Positions 18,534-31,519 of a stretch of DNA of 64,000 bases are shown here, piece after piece. Under the pieces are notes generated by a model that was not told the origin of the DNA, did not search any database, and saw only the letters and a program-made list of their open reading frames with translations. The position numbers and the translations under genes are program-made. Origin of the DNA: Mycoplasmopsis maculosa. Lineage in GTDB: Bacteria > Bacillota_I > Bacilli_A > Mycoplasmatales > Metamycoplasmataceae. Location: NCBI RefSeq assembly GCF_900660665.1, contig NZ_LR215037.1, positions 806,001 to 870,000 of the forward strand. Reading direction: 5' to 3'. Numbering within the stretch: the first letter of the stretch is position 1; every line of letters begins with the position of its first letter.

Positions 18534-18893
18534 TTATTCAAGCTTTTTTAGTTTTTCATTTAAACTATTTTTTAATATTTTTAAAACATAACAATTTACT
18601 AATATGTTAATTACTGGTAATATAAAACTTAAAAATAATAAAACTAAATAAAATGTATCTTTTATTATTATTTTGTTTTTATCTAAAATTATTTCAATTA
18701 ATAAATTATTAAAATAAATTACTATTGTAAAAAATGAGAAAATAGATAAAAAGACTATTAATTCAGTAACAAAAATCTTAAATTGATATATGCCAGAAAG
18801 AAATAACATCAATATTGTTATTATGGATAAAAGATAATGAAATATAGACAAAATTAAATTAACAAATGTATATTTATATATTTTTTGTTTCAT
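18534..18893 (-). CDS. Hypothetical ICE membrane protein (119 aa)
   Basis: Four hydrophobic segments cover most of the protein (about residues 8-32, 38-62, 66-74 weak, 78-104) with a basic tail (KNSLNEKLKKLE). Its ATG overlaps the end of the 114-residue gene upstream by 20 bases, so the two are probably translated together. Function unknown. Confidence 0.7.
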   Translation of the reverse strand: MKQKIYKYTFVNLILSIFHYLLSIITILMLFLSGIYQFKIFVTELIVFLSIFSFFTIVIYFNNLLIEIILDKNKIIIKDTFYLVLLFLSFILPVINILVNCYVLKILKNSLNEKLKKLE

Positions 18894-19218
18894 ATAAGTA
18901 AATTAATCAAGGAATATAACACATTAAGGTATCTACTTCAAAATAACTAAGATTCTGATTTAATATTTCTTCTATTTTATAGGTGATTTTGTCTAAAATA
19001 GTCATTCCATTATAATCACCTTTTAAATAAGCGAAATACCCAATATATTCCCCAGATTTTTCATTTTCAGATTGGTGAATAACAATTTTTTTATCTTCAA
19101 AATAAATTTTATGAACTCTATATTTAGACTTATTAATTAATTTATCAATACTATTTTTATCTATTTTATTATTATTAAAATTTTCATTTTTTATTGTGAA
19201 AAAATATAAGTATTTCAT
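18874..19218 (-). CDS. Hypothetical ICE protein (114 aa)
   Basis: A small soluble protein beginning MKYLYFFTIKNENF. The middle (KKIVIHQSENEKSGEYIGYFAYLKG) is strand-like. A UGA at 18907-18909 is Trp and the frame continues 10 codons into the next gene. No family recognised. Confidence 0.65.
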
Positions 19219-19264
19219 ATTGTCCTTTAATTTATTTATCTATAAAATAGCATAATATGATATT

Positions 19265-19918
19265 TTATTCAACTTTACATATTTTTGTTCTTGTTTTAAT
19301 TAATGGTTTAATATTTATATAATTAATTTCAAAATCTAGTTTATTTCCGTTGTATTCAAGTCAATTTATTAATTCTTTTTTAGAAATATTTATCAGTTTT
19401 TTTAAAATTTCTTTGTTTTTTCTTCTAAAAACAGCAATTAGTTTATCTTGGAAAATTTCAGTTTCTTCTTCATTTAGATTATAAAATTTTGCAGGAGCTT
19501 CAAATCAAGCATTTCAAAATTTATCAAAATAACAACATCCATTGTTAATATAAATTAGATAACCGTTTTTATCATTTGATTTTTGTATTTCTATTTCAGC
19601 ATATCGTGTTATTCTAACAAAATGATTAACTCTATCTCAAAAGTAATTATTTTTTAAAAACTCAATTAATTTTGGATATGAATCCTTATCATAATTCATA
19701 CAAATTAACTTAAATTCTTTTTCTATATATTCTCAATAATCTGATAATTTCAGATGTCGACATTTTGTCGACACTTCACCTAATAGACCATTATCTGATA
19801 AAAAATTATGAATATATAAAAATATTCATTGATATTTTTCTTTTGATACTTTGAATTCATAAAATGGTGTAAATAAAAACGAATTTTTATCTACAAATTC
19901 ATAATTTAATCTTTTCAT
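19265..19918 (-). CDS. Hypothetical ICE protein (217 aa)
   Basis: The frame is invisible under the standard code because of seven UGA codons. It reads MKRLNYEFVDKNSFLFTPFY and ends TRTKICKVE, with several Trp/Tyr-rich strands (FDKFWNAWFEAP). The start at 19918 is preceded by AAGGAG at 9 bases. Inside it the DNA has two TGTCGACA palindromes three bases apart (19755-19773), unusual for such AT-rich sequence. No family recognised. Confidence 0.65.
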
Positions 19919-19954
19919 ATTAAACTCCTTATTTATAGTGTTTTTAGTACATTT

Positions 19955-20596
19955 TTATATTTTATAAAGTTCTCTTCTCATAATTCTTCCGTATCAATTA
20001 GGTATTAATTGATTAACTGTAAAATGAGTTTTAATTCCTTTTTTATCTAAATTAGATGCTATTTCTTTATTAATCAAAGTTAATGTTAATTCTAATATTT
20101 TTGAATTAATATTTTTAAATATTAAATTAATTTTTCTAATATATATTTCTAATTCAGTCATATTAAATTTAAAAAGTTTCACTGGATGACTATAAAATAC
20201 ATCAAAAAACTCATTTTTATTTTTAAAAGCATTATTTACATAAATTAATATTAAATTTTCATCAAATTTTGAATATTCATAATCTATACTAACTGAATCA
20301 ATAACTTTTAATAAATATTCCTTTTTAATAAAACTAATAAATTTGTTTATATCTATTTTTAAGCCGTTTTTGTTGGATTTAATAGTTAAATCTTTTCATA
20401 AAACTTTTACTTCGCTTCAAATATTTCTTCAATATTTATGTTTGTTTAATATTTTTTTGTTTTGAATTAATGAAACAATTAAATCTTTAAAATCTCTTTG
20501 TAAATGTTTATTATTTGCTTTTGTTAATGATAATTCGTAATAAAAAGTTAATGGATCATTATTTTTAATCTCTGTATCGTATTCATTCATTTTCAT
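19955..20596 (-). CDS. Hypothetical ICE protein (213 aa)
   Basis: Starts MKMNEYDTEIKNND, or two codons later. Its start lies 2 bases past the stop of the RuvA-like gene, so the two are coupled. Mainly helical and Lys/Ile/Asn-rich, ending WYGRIMRRELYKI after a UGA read as Trp. No domain recognised. The tight link with the RuvA-like gene suggests a joint role. Confidence 0.65.
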
Positions 20597-20598
20597 TA

Positions 20599-21096
20599 TT
20601 ACATATTAAACGGTGATAAATCTAAATCAATATCGTGAATATTTTTATTATTTTGTTCTAAATTAGTTTGAATATCTGTTTCTTCTTTTTTATTAAGGTA
20701 ATTATCAATAATAAAAATAGCAATTTTTCCTAATCTTGAAATAATTTTTAAAGCAAGCGAAGTTTGTAACCCTCATTTTTTAAATGAATCTGAATCCTCT
20801 TCCAAAATGGCTTTACATATTTCAAAAGAATTTGCTTCTCTTAAAAGTTTAATAGCTCTATAATGTTGTAATTCTTTAATATCTAATAATGATTTAAAAA
20901 TTAAGTAATCGTGATATTCTTTAAATCCATACATTTCATTAGTTTTTGGCACTTCAATGATATATACTTTTTGTTTTTCGTTATTGTTGAAGTTGTTTGC
21001 GTTAATAACATTAATTAAATATCCTGTACCGTAAGCATCTAAAATTATTTTGTTATTTCTGCTTTTATATACAGTTCCATATTGATAAAATTTCAT
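20599..21096 (-). CDS. RuvA-like protein encoded by the ICE (165 aa)
   Basis: The N-terminal third, MKFYQYGTVYKSRNNKIILD then GTGYLINV, matches the RuvA OB-fold domain of the chromosomal copy at 49.2 kb (LYRIGEIVYKNNSNIIFE, GVGYSLII). EYHDYLIFKSLLDI aligns with RuvA RLLFIDLIKLNGI. The GIGPK of the helix-hairpin-helix is replaced by ELQHY, but ALKIISRL fits the end of domain II. A C-terminal tail replaces the RuvB-contact domain. RuvA binds four-way DNA junctions; this copy may act in ICE replication or transfer. One UGA is Trp. Assignment rests on hand alignment. Confidence 0.6.
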
Positions 21097-21107
21097 CTTT
21101 ACTCCTT

Positions 21108-21452
21108 TTATTTTTTGTAATAATTTTCATTTATTGTGTTTAATTCTATTTCTATTTTTTTAATTTCATTTTTATTTAATTGTTCGTCTTTTTTTAGGCT
21201 TTTTAACGCTTTATCTAATTTTCTTTTTTTACTAATAATTCTTATTTGTAGTATTAAATATATCAACGAGAAAATAAAGAAAATACTAATTGCAAATGTA
21301 AATGTAATAACTAATATGATTTGAGTTAAATCAAATTTATTTCATTTTGCTATTAAATCTACTAACGAAAATGGAATAAATAGTCCTAATATAACACCCA
21401 TAATTCAAAATCACAAGTATTTAATTTTTAATGCTTTTAATGGTTTTTTCAT
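21108..21452 (-). CDS. ICE membrane protein with coiled-coil tail (114 aa)
   Basis: Two membrane segments (about residues 13-32 and 44-70) are followed by a long Lys/Glu-rich helix (SKKRKLDKALKSLKKDEQ...). Three UGA codons are Trp. It starts 2 bases after the stop of the 1650-residue surface protein and ends just before the RuvA-like gene, so it belongs to the main ICE operon. Confidence 0.7.
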
Positions 21453-21453
21453 T

Positions 21454-24400
21454 TTATATAACTTTAACCTTTCTTTGTTTTTTATTTAAAACTAATACAG
21501 TCGTAACAATTCCACTTGCCAATAAAACAGCTACAATGGTTGATGAAACTCATATAATCTTTGTCTTTTTGGCTTCTTTTTGCTCTTTTTTAGGGTCAAA
21601 TGATTCACTTATATAAAAATTAATATTAAATTTATTTTCACCAGTTAAAATTTCTGAATCACTTATTGAATTAAATTTAATTTCTTTTATATTTTTATAA
21701 AAGTTTTTGCCGTTTATTACTGTTAAATTGTCTTTTTTGAAAATTTCTTCAAAGAAAGCATCATCTAATAATGGCAAACTTAAATTATTTATAACTTTTA
21801 CATTAAATTCATCATCTCTTTCAAATACTGAAAGAATATTTTTAATAATTTCACTAATAATATTTTCTTTTATATTTGAAATATATCCGTCTTCAATATA
21901 AAAATTAATATCATTAAAACTGTAATTTGATAAATCTAGTCTTTGTTTATTAGAATCTGGTGAATTGCTATTAGTACCGCCAGAATTATCACTATCAGAG
22001 TTACTATCACTATTATCATTTTTATCTTTATATGAATCATCATTTAATTCATTTGGATTAATATTACTAAAAATACTTGTTTTTAAACCATATTCGCCTT
22101 TTATTGATGAAAATGGGGAAATAAATACAATATTAGTTTTCAATAATCAAAATGAATTAGACAATTCTTTTTCATTAAATATATTTTTTACTAATTCATC
22201 AGTTTTTTCTTCTGAATAAGGTTCTTTAATTGTTTTTAATTTATCGTAAATTCCATTTATAACATTTGTAATGTTATTTTTAGTGTAAAAATGGCTAAAA
22301 AGATTAATTTTTTCTTCTTTATTAAAATTAATTAATTCTAATTCTTTATCAATAAATTTTCATAAGTTATAAAATATATCTTTTCTGTGATTATTTTTTA
22401 ATTTATCACTTAAATTAATTCATTTTTCAAAATTAGTTATTGCTAATTTAGTAAATCTATATGCATTTGGATTAGCTTTTATTAGTTTTAACTGTTCTTT
22501 TTTGCTTTCAAAAAAGTTATTAACATTAGTTCAATATTCATCGTCATTATCATTATTTAAAACAATTTTAAATTCTTTCATTTGGCTTAATAAATTAGCT
22601 AAATCATCTTCATAAAATGTTTTTTTATGGTTAGAAATTAAAATATCTTTATTAGTTTTATCTAATCAATATTTGATTATATCTTTCATAATAATATATT
22701 TGCGTTCGATATCATCAAAAGTAGTTTTAAAGACTTTTCATAAATTACTTCTTATTTCATTTTTAGGTAATTTTAGATAATGACTATTACTTGTTATTAA
22801 ATTTTTCTCAATCATTTCAGAAATTGTTTTATTTAAAACAAAATCTTCATCTTCAACCATTAAAACAATATTTTTAGTAATATTTTTAGTTTTTGATGCT
22901 AATTCGTCATCTTTTAAATATTTAGTATATTCTTCTGATGTTAAAGTATCCAAATCACTTAATAAGTTTTTAACTTTAAAGTCTTTTAAATAATTAAACT
23001 TAAAATCATAACTTTCGCCATCAATTTCGGTATTCATTATAAAATCATTAATAAAATTATTTCTGGATAATTCTTCTGTTAATCTTTCTTTATCATAATT
23101 ATCATATGAAATATTATTAATGCTTAAATATTCAAATGGATTACTATATTTAGCTCATTCAATATCTAATTCAAGTGATGAATCATTTATAATAAATCTT
23201 TCTTCATCAATTTCAAATATACCTTTAATTGCTATAAATAAGCCATTTTCGCTAAAAACAAAATTCATATTATTAATGTTTTCTAGTATTTTTGAAATAC
23301 TTATTTCTTTACCATTTAGCATAATATTATTATCATTAACTAAAACAGATTGATTATTAATTTCAAAACTTAATATTTGCGTTTTAATAAATTCTTTTAA
23401 ATAATCCTGATTATTTTTTCAATCACTTAAAGTTCTATTTGCTAACTTTTCAATTATTTTATCCTTATTAAGATTAATTTTAACAGGTCAATTAACTTTA
23501 TAACCTTTTAATGATAGTCACTGTGTTAAATCAAGTGATAAGGTTTCTTTATCCTTTATAAAATTAATTATTGTACTAGAATGGTCTAAATCATACTTAA
23601 ATTTAAAATCAAATATATTTAAACTTAAATCAGGTTGTCATAAAGTTAATTCTTTTTCATTATCATTGTTTAAATAAGTAAATAATTCTGGTTGTAATTC
23701 TTTAATCGGATTTGAATCAATATAACTATAAATATTTGCCTCAAATTCGTTATTATTCATTTTTGCTTTTAAAAAGTTAGTTAATAACACTTTATAAACT
23801 GTTATTATAGGCTTTTTAGTATATGTATTACTATCAGCGTTATAAATCAATAAATTATTATCAATTAAATACTTTTCAAAGTCATTAATTAATGGATTTC
23901 CTTTATCAATTAAATCGCCAAAATGTATATCAAATGAAATATTGTTATAAAGTAAGAAATTTTCATATTGAATTACTAAATTAGAATATGTAAGATTTTC
24001 AATATCTAATGACTGATTTTTAATATATTCTCTAAATGAAGTAAAGTATTTAGAATTCTTTATATCATTTATTTTTTTATTATTTTTTAGTTTTTCAAAT
24101 GCTTTATCTAAAATATTTTTTTGCTCTTCTTGCTTAAATTTTTCATTTGTTTGATAAATAAGATAAAACTTGGTTAATCCTGTTTTTTGAATAGCTTTTA
24201 ATAAATATCATCCTTCGCCTTTTGGTGTCGTAAAATATAATATTTTTTCTTTATCAACTGGCAAAGTAAAATGATTAGTATTATCAATATTTTCTCCTAA
24301 TTCATCAATGTTATTACCTAAATAATAACCGTCTATTTGACTAAAACCACTATTAAAGTCTAAAATTAGTCCATTATCAGCAAAAATTGTTTTTACGATT

Positions 24401-26406
24401 ATTGATTCACTTTCTTCTGAAAAATATTCAATTAATTTAAACTCATTTTGTAATTTAGAAATTGTAGGTCATAAATCTAAATTCGGTATTCTTAAAAAGT
24501 TTTTATTTAAAGTTCAAATTTGCTCGTATGTTCCTGTATTAGGATTAATTTTAAAATCATAATCAGGATTAGGAATTAAATTTCCATCTTTATCTGTAAT
24601 TTCTTTAAATTCTTTATTGATAATGTAAGGATTAATTTTTTGAGCTTGATTAAAGTTGCTTTTAGGATCTCAACTATGAAGTTTAAACTCTATTTCATCA
24701 AATACTGTATTTATTTCAATTTCTTCAAATAAATTGTTAGTTATTGTAAAAACATTAAAACTACTTTTGTTTATATTATTTAAGTCATCTGTTTCATATA
24801 CTTTAACCTGAATTTTTAAAGATTTATCATTTGGCTGAATTTCATAATTAAAGCCAGTTAAAGAAACAGGAACTACTTTATCATTGATAATTAATTCTTC
24901 ATTCCTTTTAGGGCTTAAAATAAGACTTATTAAGGCTTGTGAAAAGAATGTTTTGTTAGGTTTTTCTAATGATTGAATAGAATATTGATTAGATATATTT
25001 TGACTATCAGGTTGTGGCACTGATACATTTTCACTTAAAGAAAATATTTTTTGTGTTTGGTTTCCATCATTATTTAATATTTTTGGAACTGTTATATTAA
25101 ATCTTTCTCATCAAAATGTATTTGCATTTGAATTTTGTGATTTAGGTTTTAAAAGCACTTTTATAGGTTTATTAGGATTATATTCATTAATTCTAACTAA
25201 TGCGTATGATTTATTTTTTTCAAAAACTAATTGAATGTTTTCAGTTTTAAATAATTCTTTTAAATTATTAAATAAATTCATTTTTTTATAGTTTTTACCT
25301 ATATTTGAAATATATTCAGCATAATCATTAAATTCGACATTATAGCTATAACTATTATTTTCTTTCACTAATCCTTTTGTTTCTAAAAACTTTTCAAATA
25401 TATACTCTTTTACATCTTCTTCGTCAATATATGAAATAGTTGTTGAAAAAGTAGGTATATTTTCATTAATTGTTAAGATAATTGGATTTTTAGAAGAAAC
25501 TAATAATTTATTATTATATTGACTTAAAAAAGGCTTAATTTTGCTATAAAAACCTAAATTAGATAACTTATTAAATTTTTTGCTTAAATAAGTTTCTTTA
25601 TCTTCTTTTGTTTCTAAAACATAATAGTCTCCGTCAGAAATTACATTAAAATCACTTATTGGTAAATATTCTATCGCAGGTCAAAATTTATCATTATCAA
25701 TAGTTATAGTGCCTGATTTTGATTCTTTATCTTCATCAGAATGTTCACCACTTGTAGTAGATTCACCTGCAAAATCATCATATTCTTGCAAAGTACCTGT
25801 ATATGTGCCATAATCATCTTGTGAATCAAAACTAACAGTATAGTTATTATTTGTATAATAAAAATCATCATCAAATTTTCAATTAAAATTATTTTCAAAT
25901 CTATAATTAAGTTTAAAAGATATAAATTTTGATTTTACTTTGTTTTTTAAAACAGGTATATTTTGAAAACTCAACCAATTTTTTAATGGTCTATAAACAT
26001 TACTTACATTGAATATATCCTGCTCTGCTACTATAAATTTATTTAATTCTTTTTTTAATTTGCTGTATAAATCATTAAATGATAAATTTTTATAATTATT
26101 TATATTTTCTATATTAATTTCTCCATTTTGAGAAAATCAATCACTATTTAAGTTTAAATTAGAAACATATTTTTTTGTATTTACTAATTTATAACTTGAA
26201 TGACCGTAATAATTTTGTTTATAAAAATTTAGTTGAAAATTATCTGCAAATAATTCTTTTCATAACTTTTGAATATCTACTATTGTTAATATATGTTCTA
26301 TATTTGAATTACCATAATTTTCAAATTCTGATTTATCTAAACTTATCAAAGGAGTTGATAAAGCTGTTGTAGTTAATATTAAAGGTATTAATTTATCTTT
26401 TTTCAT
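21454..26406 (-). CDS. Very large ICE surface protein (1650 aa), Mbov_0399-like
   Basis: One frame of 1651 codons rejoined across many UGA codons. It opens with a signal peptide (MKKDKLIPLILTTTALSTPL), has repeated Asn/Asp/Lys-rich domains of about 150-200 residues with recurring Leu-Asn-Phe-rich turns, and ends in one membrane anchor (VSSTIVAVLLASGIVTTVLVL) with a basic cytoplasmic tail. A Ser/Asp/Asn-rich spacer is encoded near 21,980-22,040. The placement beside the conjugation ATPase fits the large membrane-anchored protein found in mycoplasma ICEs, thought to project from the surface during transfer. Start has an AGGAG site. Family name is inferred from order and size. Confidence 0.8.
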
Positions 26407-26418
26407 AAAACTCCTATT

Positions 26419-27369
26419 TTAAAGTTTGTAATTATCAATAAAATTATCTAAATTTAATTCTTTAAAAATTGTTCTAGAAGTATTTAAAGCATTATCAATT
26501 GATTTAATTCTTTCATCTCTTTTAAATGAAAGAATTTCATCGCTTCATTCTTTAATATATCTAAATGATGATTCTTTTTCTTTTAAACCTAAAATTGCTG
26601 AAATTAAATATGCTGATAATTCTGCTTCAAATTCACAAATTCCCCTTTTAGTTTTTTCATAATTATGTTTTAAGAGAAAATGTGATAATTCGTGAAATAA
26701 AACTCTAATATTTTGTCTTAACTCATTGTTTGTATTAAACATAATTATAGGGTTATTAGTGTTTTGAACTAATTTACCAGAAACAGTTTTTAGATTTTCA
26801 TAGTTTACTTTTATATTATATTTTTCTGCTATTTTATTAATTAAATATTCATACAATTTATTGGCTATTTCAATGTTTAAATCATTAGAACTCATAAAAT
26901 TAAAATAATTAAAATAATCTTTTGGATATTTTTCTTTTGGTAAATCAGTTTGTGTTATGTCAAAAACTGTAAAAGGTCTAAAACCTGCAAATGTTTTATA
27001 GATAATATCTTTTTTATTTATATTTTTAAATTGTTCTGGTTTTAACTTTGAAAATGGAACTAATTTATTATCTAAATTAATAAATTTCGTTGATTTAGGT
27101 GCCAAAAGCCATATAGCTTTTTCACCCTTTTTTATGTTTATATTTTCTTTATTTCAAGCAGAAAGTGTTTTAACTATACTTGCTTTATTTTTTGAAATAA
27201 TATAGTTATTTCTAACGCTGTAATGATTTGCTAAATAAGGTAAAAATGAATCTCATTTATTAGGATCTAATATAAACTCATCTAACTCTTTATCAATAGT
27301 TTCAACATCATCAAAAAGCTTTTCTTTGGTAGTTTGTTTAGTAGTTTCTTTGGTAGTATCTTTATTCAT
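26419..27369 (-). CDS. ArdC-like anti-restriction protein with zinc metallopeptidase domain (316 aa)
   Basis: Residues about 25-95 show the ArdC N-terminal ssDNA-binding pattern (YSVRNNYIISKNKA, SAWNKENINIKKGEKAIWLLAP). The C-terminal part has LFHELSHFLLKH, an HExxH zinc-peptidase motif, with a later EFEAELSAYL that can supply the third metal ligand. ArdC proteins bind the incoming single strand and shield it from restriction enzymes. In an ICE this protects the transferred strand in a new host. It begins with a Thr/Lys-rich segment. Overlaps no neighbour; 12 bases separate it from the surface protein gene. Confidence 0.82.
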
Positions 27370-27449
27370 ATCCAACTCCTTTTAGACTTCATTTTGAGCT
27401 TCATTTGAAGCCTAATATAAAGCCTTAAATTAATATTTATTTAATTTAT

Positions 27450-30278
27450 TTAAAAAGAATTAATTAAATTGTCTTTAAATTCAACTAAAAAGTTTAAATA
27501 ATTCATATATGTAATATAAGTTGATAAATTGCTTTCTATCGTCTCAATTTCTTTGTTATAGCCTATTATTAACTCTTCTTTAATGTCAGTTTCATTTAAT
27601 TTGTTTAATAATGAATTGATGTCATTTTTTAATACTTTAATATGTTTTTTAAATACAGTAAAGTCATCAAAAAGTAAATCTTTTTCAAAATCATTGTAAT
27701 TTATAGCTATTTGGTAATGTTGTTTGTCATTTAAGAACATCAAACATTCTCCTGTTTTTGCATTTGAAATGAATTTAAGCTCTTGTTCAGTTAGCGATTG
27801 GTTAGTTTTATATAAATCCTGAATCGAGTTTAAATCTAATTGCTTACAGTTAAAAAAGAATGAATATTGTATATTTCCTAAAATTTTGCTTGCGTTTTGT
27901 GAAATATCTACAACATTTTGAGTAGCTAAAATTATTGAACCATTAAATTTACGAATTGTTTTAGTAGTATCTATAACAAATTCTCTAAGTTGCGGTGTAT
28001 TATCCTTTAATGCGAAATGTGCTTCATCGATAAAAAGCACTGTTTTATAGTATTGTTTGTTAATTGAGTTAATACTAATTTTAGTATTTATTATTTTAAG
28101 TAATAAATAAATTTGAGCTAATGCTGATGCTTGATTTTGCTGTGCTAAAAGTTTTTTAACATTAAAAACAATAAATTTATTGTTTAAATTAATATTGCTT
28201 TTAGCATTAAAGATGTTTTTATAACTTCTTTGTTCTTGGAAAAAGAATTTGAACTCTTTAACTAATTTTGCAATTGGAATTTCGTAAATATGCTTTTCTA
28301 ATTCATTTTCAAAAGTAGTCTGCTGTAATTCAATTATAAAATTATCTATTAAAGGTCATTTTTTAACTTTTCTTAATTCTTCAATTGTTTTACATTCATA
28401 AAATTTATGCTTAATATAAAGATTTTTTAAAGCCTGTTTTATTACAATTAGCTCTGTTTTAGAGATATTTTGGAATAAAATTTCAAATCAAGATGATACA
28501 AACTCTATATGATTATCTATTACATTATAAACTTTGATATTTTCGTCATTAAACTCGTTAATTTGAATTTCTAATGGATTAATAACCGTTTTATTACCGT
28601 CTTTTAAATCAATTAATTGACCTTTTACTTGATTACATATTTTGTTGTATTCATTTTGTGGGTCAATAATTAAAATTTGAGCTCCGTCATAATATTCATT
28701 AAGTAACATTTTTTTACTTAAAGTTGATTTACCGCCACCAGAAGTACCTATGATGATAGCGTTATTGTTTCTTCTAAAAGCATTTCTATAAAATAAGTCA
28801 AAAAATACAGGTGAATTATCTTGTAATTGAGTTGCTAAAATAAAATCATTATTATCATTTAATATTTCTAAATTTCAAGGTCAGCCGTAAGCCACTAATT
28901 CTGGTAAGGCTTGAATTGAAGTATTTAAGATATCAGTGGAAGGTAATTGTGTTTGATTTCAAACTTTAAATTGCTCGTAATTGAATTTACTTAATTTAAT
29001 TTTTTCTTTAAAAGCATTATTTTCATTAATTTTTTCCAATTCATTTAATTCTTTAACATTATTACCTTTATTTAAAAAATAAATTGAAACATCCATTAAT
29101 GGTTTAGTTTGATATTTAACTATATTTTCAGTCATTTCTGTAAATATTTCATATTCATATGCTTTCTTTTTATCTCTTAAAAAATGATGTGAATTTTCAG
29201 ATGCTAATGCACCTAATTTTCTATTGGCACTTTCTAATAAATGCTCCGCATTTTTTAATGAAAGCTTATTTAAATTAAGAATAACATTAGAATTTGAATC
29301 ATAAACAGTATTAATTCAACCATTATCAACTTCATAATCAAACTCTTTAATAGCTTGTAATGAATATAAATAATCGTTTAATTTAAAGTGATTTTTAGCA
29401 AATTCAACTTGTTTATAGTCTAATAAGTCAATTAACTTAACTATTTTAGAATCATAATTTAAGATTTTTAACTCAATATCGTTATAAGTTGAATTTAAAC
29501 CATAAAAATTATTAAAAAATAAAACTGTTTCTATTTGATTTTGGTCTAATACTAAAAAATTAGAACTTTCAAAAGCAAATTTGACATTTGAAATGTTTTC
29601 ATTTAATGCAAATTCATTTTCACCATAAACCAAAATGTAATATTCTTGATATTTTTGATTTTTAAAACTTAATAAATCATTTTGTTTAGCTAAAAGATAA
29701 TTTTGACTATCTTCATCCTTAAATTTTTTCAATTTTTCATCAATTGAAAATATATTTTCTCTAAACTCATTTTGATTATTAATTTTAATTATATTAATTG
29801 AATCATTTATATTACCTATATTTGATGCTAGTGTTGTTAATAAATCTTCCTGAATGTTATTATCGTATTTAAAAATAGAATTTCCATTTAGTTTTAATAA
29901 TTTAGCATAATATTCTTTTTTAGTTTTATTTGCTGGTTCTGTTTTTAACACTCCATTATCATCAATTGTTTTAAAAACTAATAAGTTTTCAATTTCATTT
30001 TGATTAAATTTCTTTTTACTACTTAAAAACTTTAATCATATTCAAAATATTTGATAAACCTTATATGAAGTATTTTTAACATTTAAAAATAAAAGCATTA
30101 TAACAGGAATAAAAGCTACTGGAATAATTATTTTGTATAAAGAACTAATTTGTGGAAATCCAAAAATTACTATAACAAAGTCTAATATGACTAAAATAAA
30201 GAAAAGTATTAAATCATATCAGGCCATTGATTTAAAAATATTAAATCTAGCTCTTTTTAGTGGTTTTGCTTGTAACAT
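27450..30278 (-). CDS. ICE conjugal transfer ATPase (TraE/VirB4 family, Mbov_0397-like)
   Basis: The 942-residue protein has two membrane segments near the N-terminus (about 18-60), a long middle region, then the ATPase: Walker A GTSGGGKST near residue 510, Walker B VLFIDEAHF, and the downstream FVIDTTKTIRKFNGSIILATQN typical of VirB4. Such ATPases power assembly of the type IV secretion channel at the membrane. Several UGA codons are Trp. It starts within the end of the upstream membrane gene (32-base overlap). It is the best proof that the element is conjugative in origin. Confidence 0.93.
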
Positions 30279-31518
30279 TATCTTTTTTTAATCCTTTCAA
30301 GGCGTCAAATAATTTAACAAATCAAGGTTGCATAGCTTTTTTAGCTTGATTTTCGGCAGAAGATTTATTTAAGTTATTTTTTGTTCTTTGTTTAGAGAAC
30401 ATTTGATTATTTTTATTAATAACATTCTTTTCGCCTGAAATAGTTTTTGAATCTTTTGCGTTTTTGGTTTTAACATTTTGTTTATTTGTTTCTTTTTGTT
30501 TTTTAGATTTAAGTTTTAATTTAGCGGGACTTTCAGCAAATTGGTCTAAATTAAAGAAATACATTAATCTTGTAACCATAGCATCTACACCAAAAGTCAT
30601 TCCAACTAAAATAGCGATAGATAAAATTGATGAAACTATATCTTTTAATAATTCGTATTGTGGATTGCCTAAAATATCTGTTATTAAGAGTGGAACTTGT
30701 TTAAATGTTGTTTCAATTAAAAATAAAAACAATAATAAACAAACTAAAACAATAAAAGTAGTTAAAACACATTCAATAAACTTAACAAATCACTTTTTAA
30801 GTGTTTCGCCAGCATCATTTGTTCCTTGTGCCACAGCAGGCGGTAATCATAATAAATAAACAAATTCAAATGCAACTGCTTTTACTACTCTTAAAAAGAG
30901 ATTTAACATAACTCAAATTACTGCTAAAAATGATAAACAAAGCTGTATAACTAATAATATTGAGCTTGAGCGTAAGTTTCTTCAATCTTCAAATTCTAGG
31001 CCTTTATAAGTGTTTTTTACGGTTATTCAGGCTTGATGACCTTGCGAAGCATTTTCTCATTTGGGTTCTAAAACATCAAATAAAAATGATGTAATAGATG
31101 TATCGCTACTATTTAAAAGTGCTGATTTAACAAATTGATAAATTATGACAAAGAATACCATTAAAAGCCATATTAAGATAGGAATACCTATCATAATGAT
31201 TAGCGATAATAAACCCCTTTTTAAAGATTCTTTAAATAATAGTTGATTTTCAGAATCTTTTTTAGCTTGCATTAATCTATAAAAGATTATTCCAATAATA
31301 AAAGCAAAACTTATTGCCATTATTGTGAAAAACCTAATGAAAAATGTGCTTGTAAAGTCTATCGTGTATCCGCCAAAAAGAATATAAATTGGTAATTTTA
31401 AAGCTATAAATTCTAATGTAGAGTAAATAATATGTAATATTCAGGCTGGGAGAAAAACTAATATATATCATAAAGCTGTATATATTCCCCAGCCGACATT
31501 TTCGAGTAATCATTGCAT
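30247..31518 (-). CDS. ICE polytopic membrane protein (Mbov_0396-like, VirB6-type; 423 aa)
   Basis: Seven or more membrane helices fill residues 1-310, starting MQWLLENVGWGIYTALWY, with LSIAILVGMTFGVDAMVTRL near 280-300. A Lys/Asn/Ser-rich tail of about 100 residues follows. Position between pilin-like and VirB4-like genes, and topology, fit a VirB6-like channel component. Several Trp are encoded by UGA. Its end overlaps the ATPase gene. Confidence 0.82.
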
Positions 31519-31519
31519 A

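Noticed and set aside
21136-23353. Plus-strand frames of 60-84 codons opposite the large ICE surface protein
   Set aside because: Each is a shadow of the minus-strand frame, which is open for 1651 codons with signal peptide and anchor.
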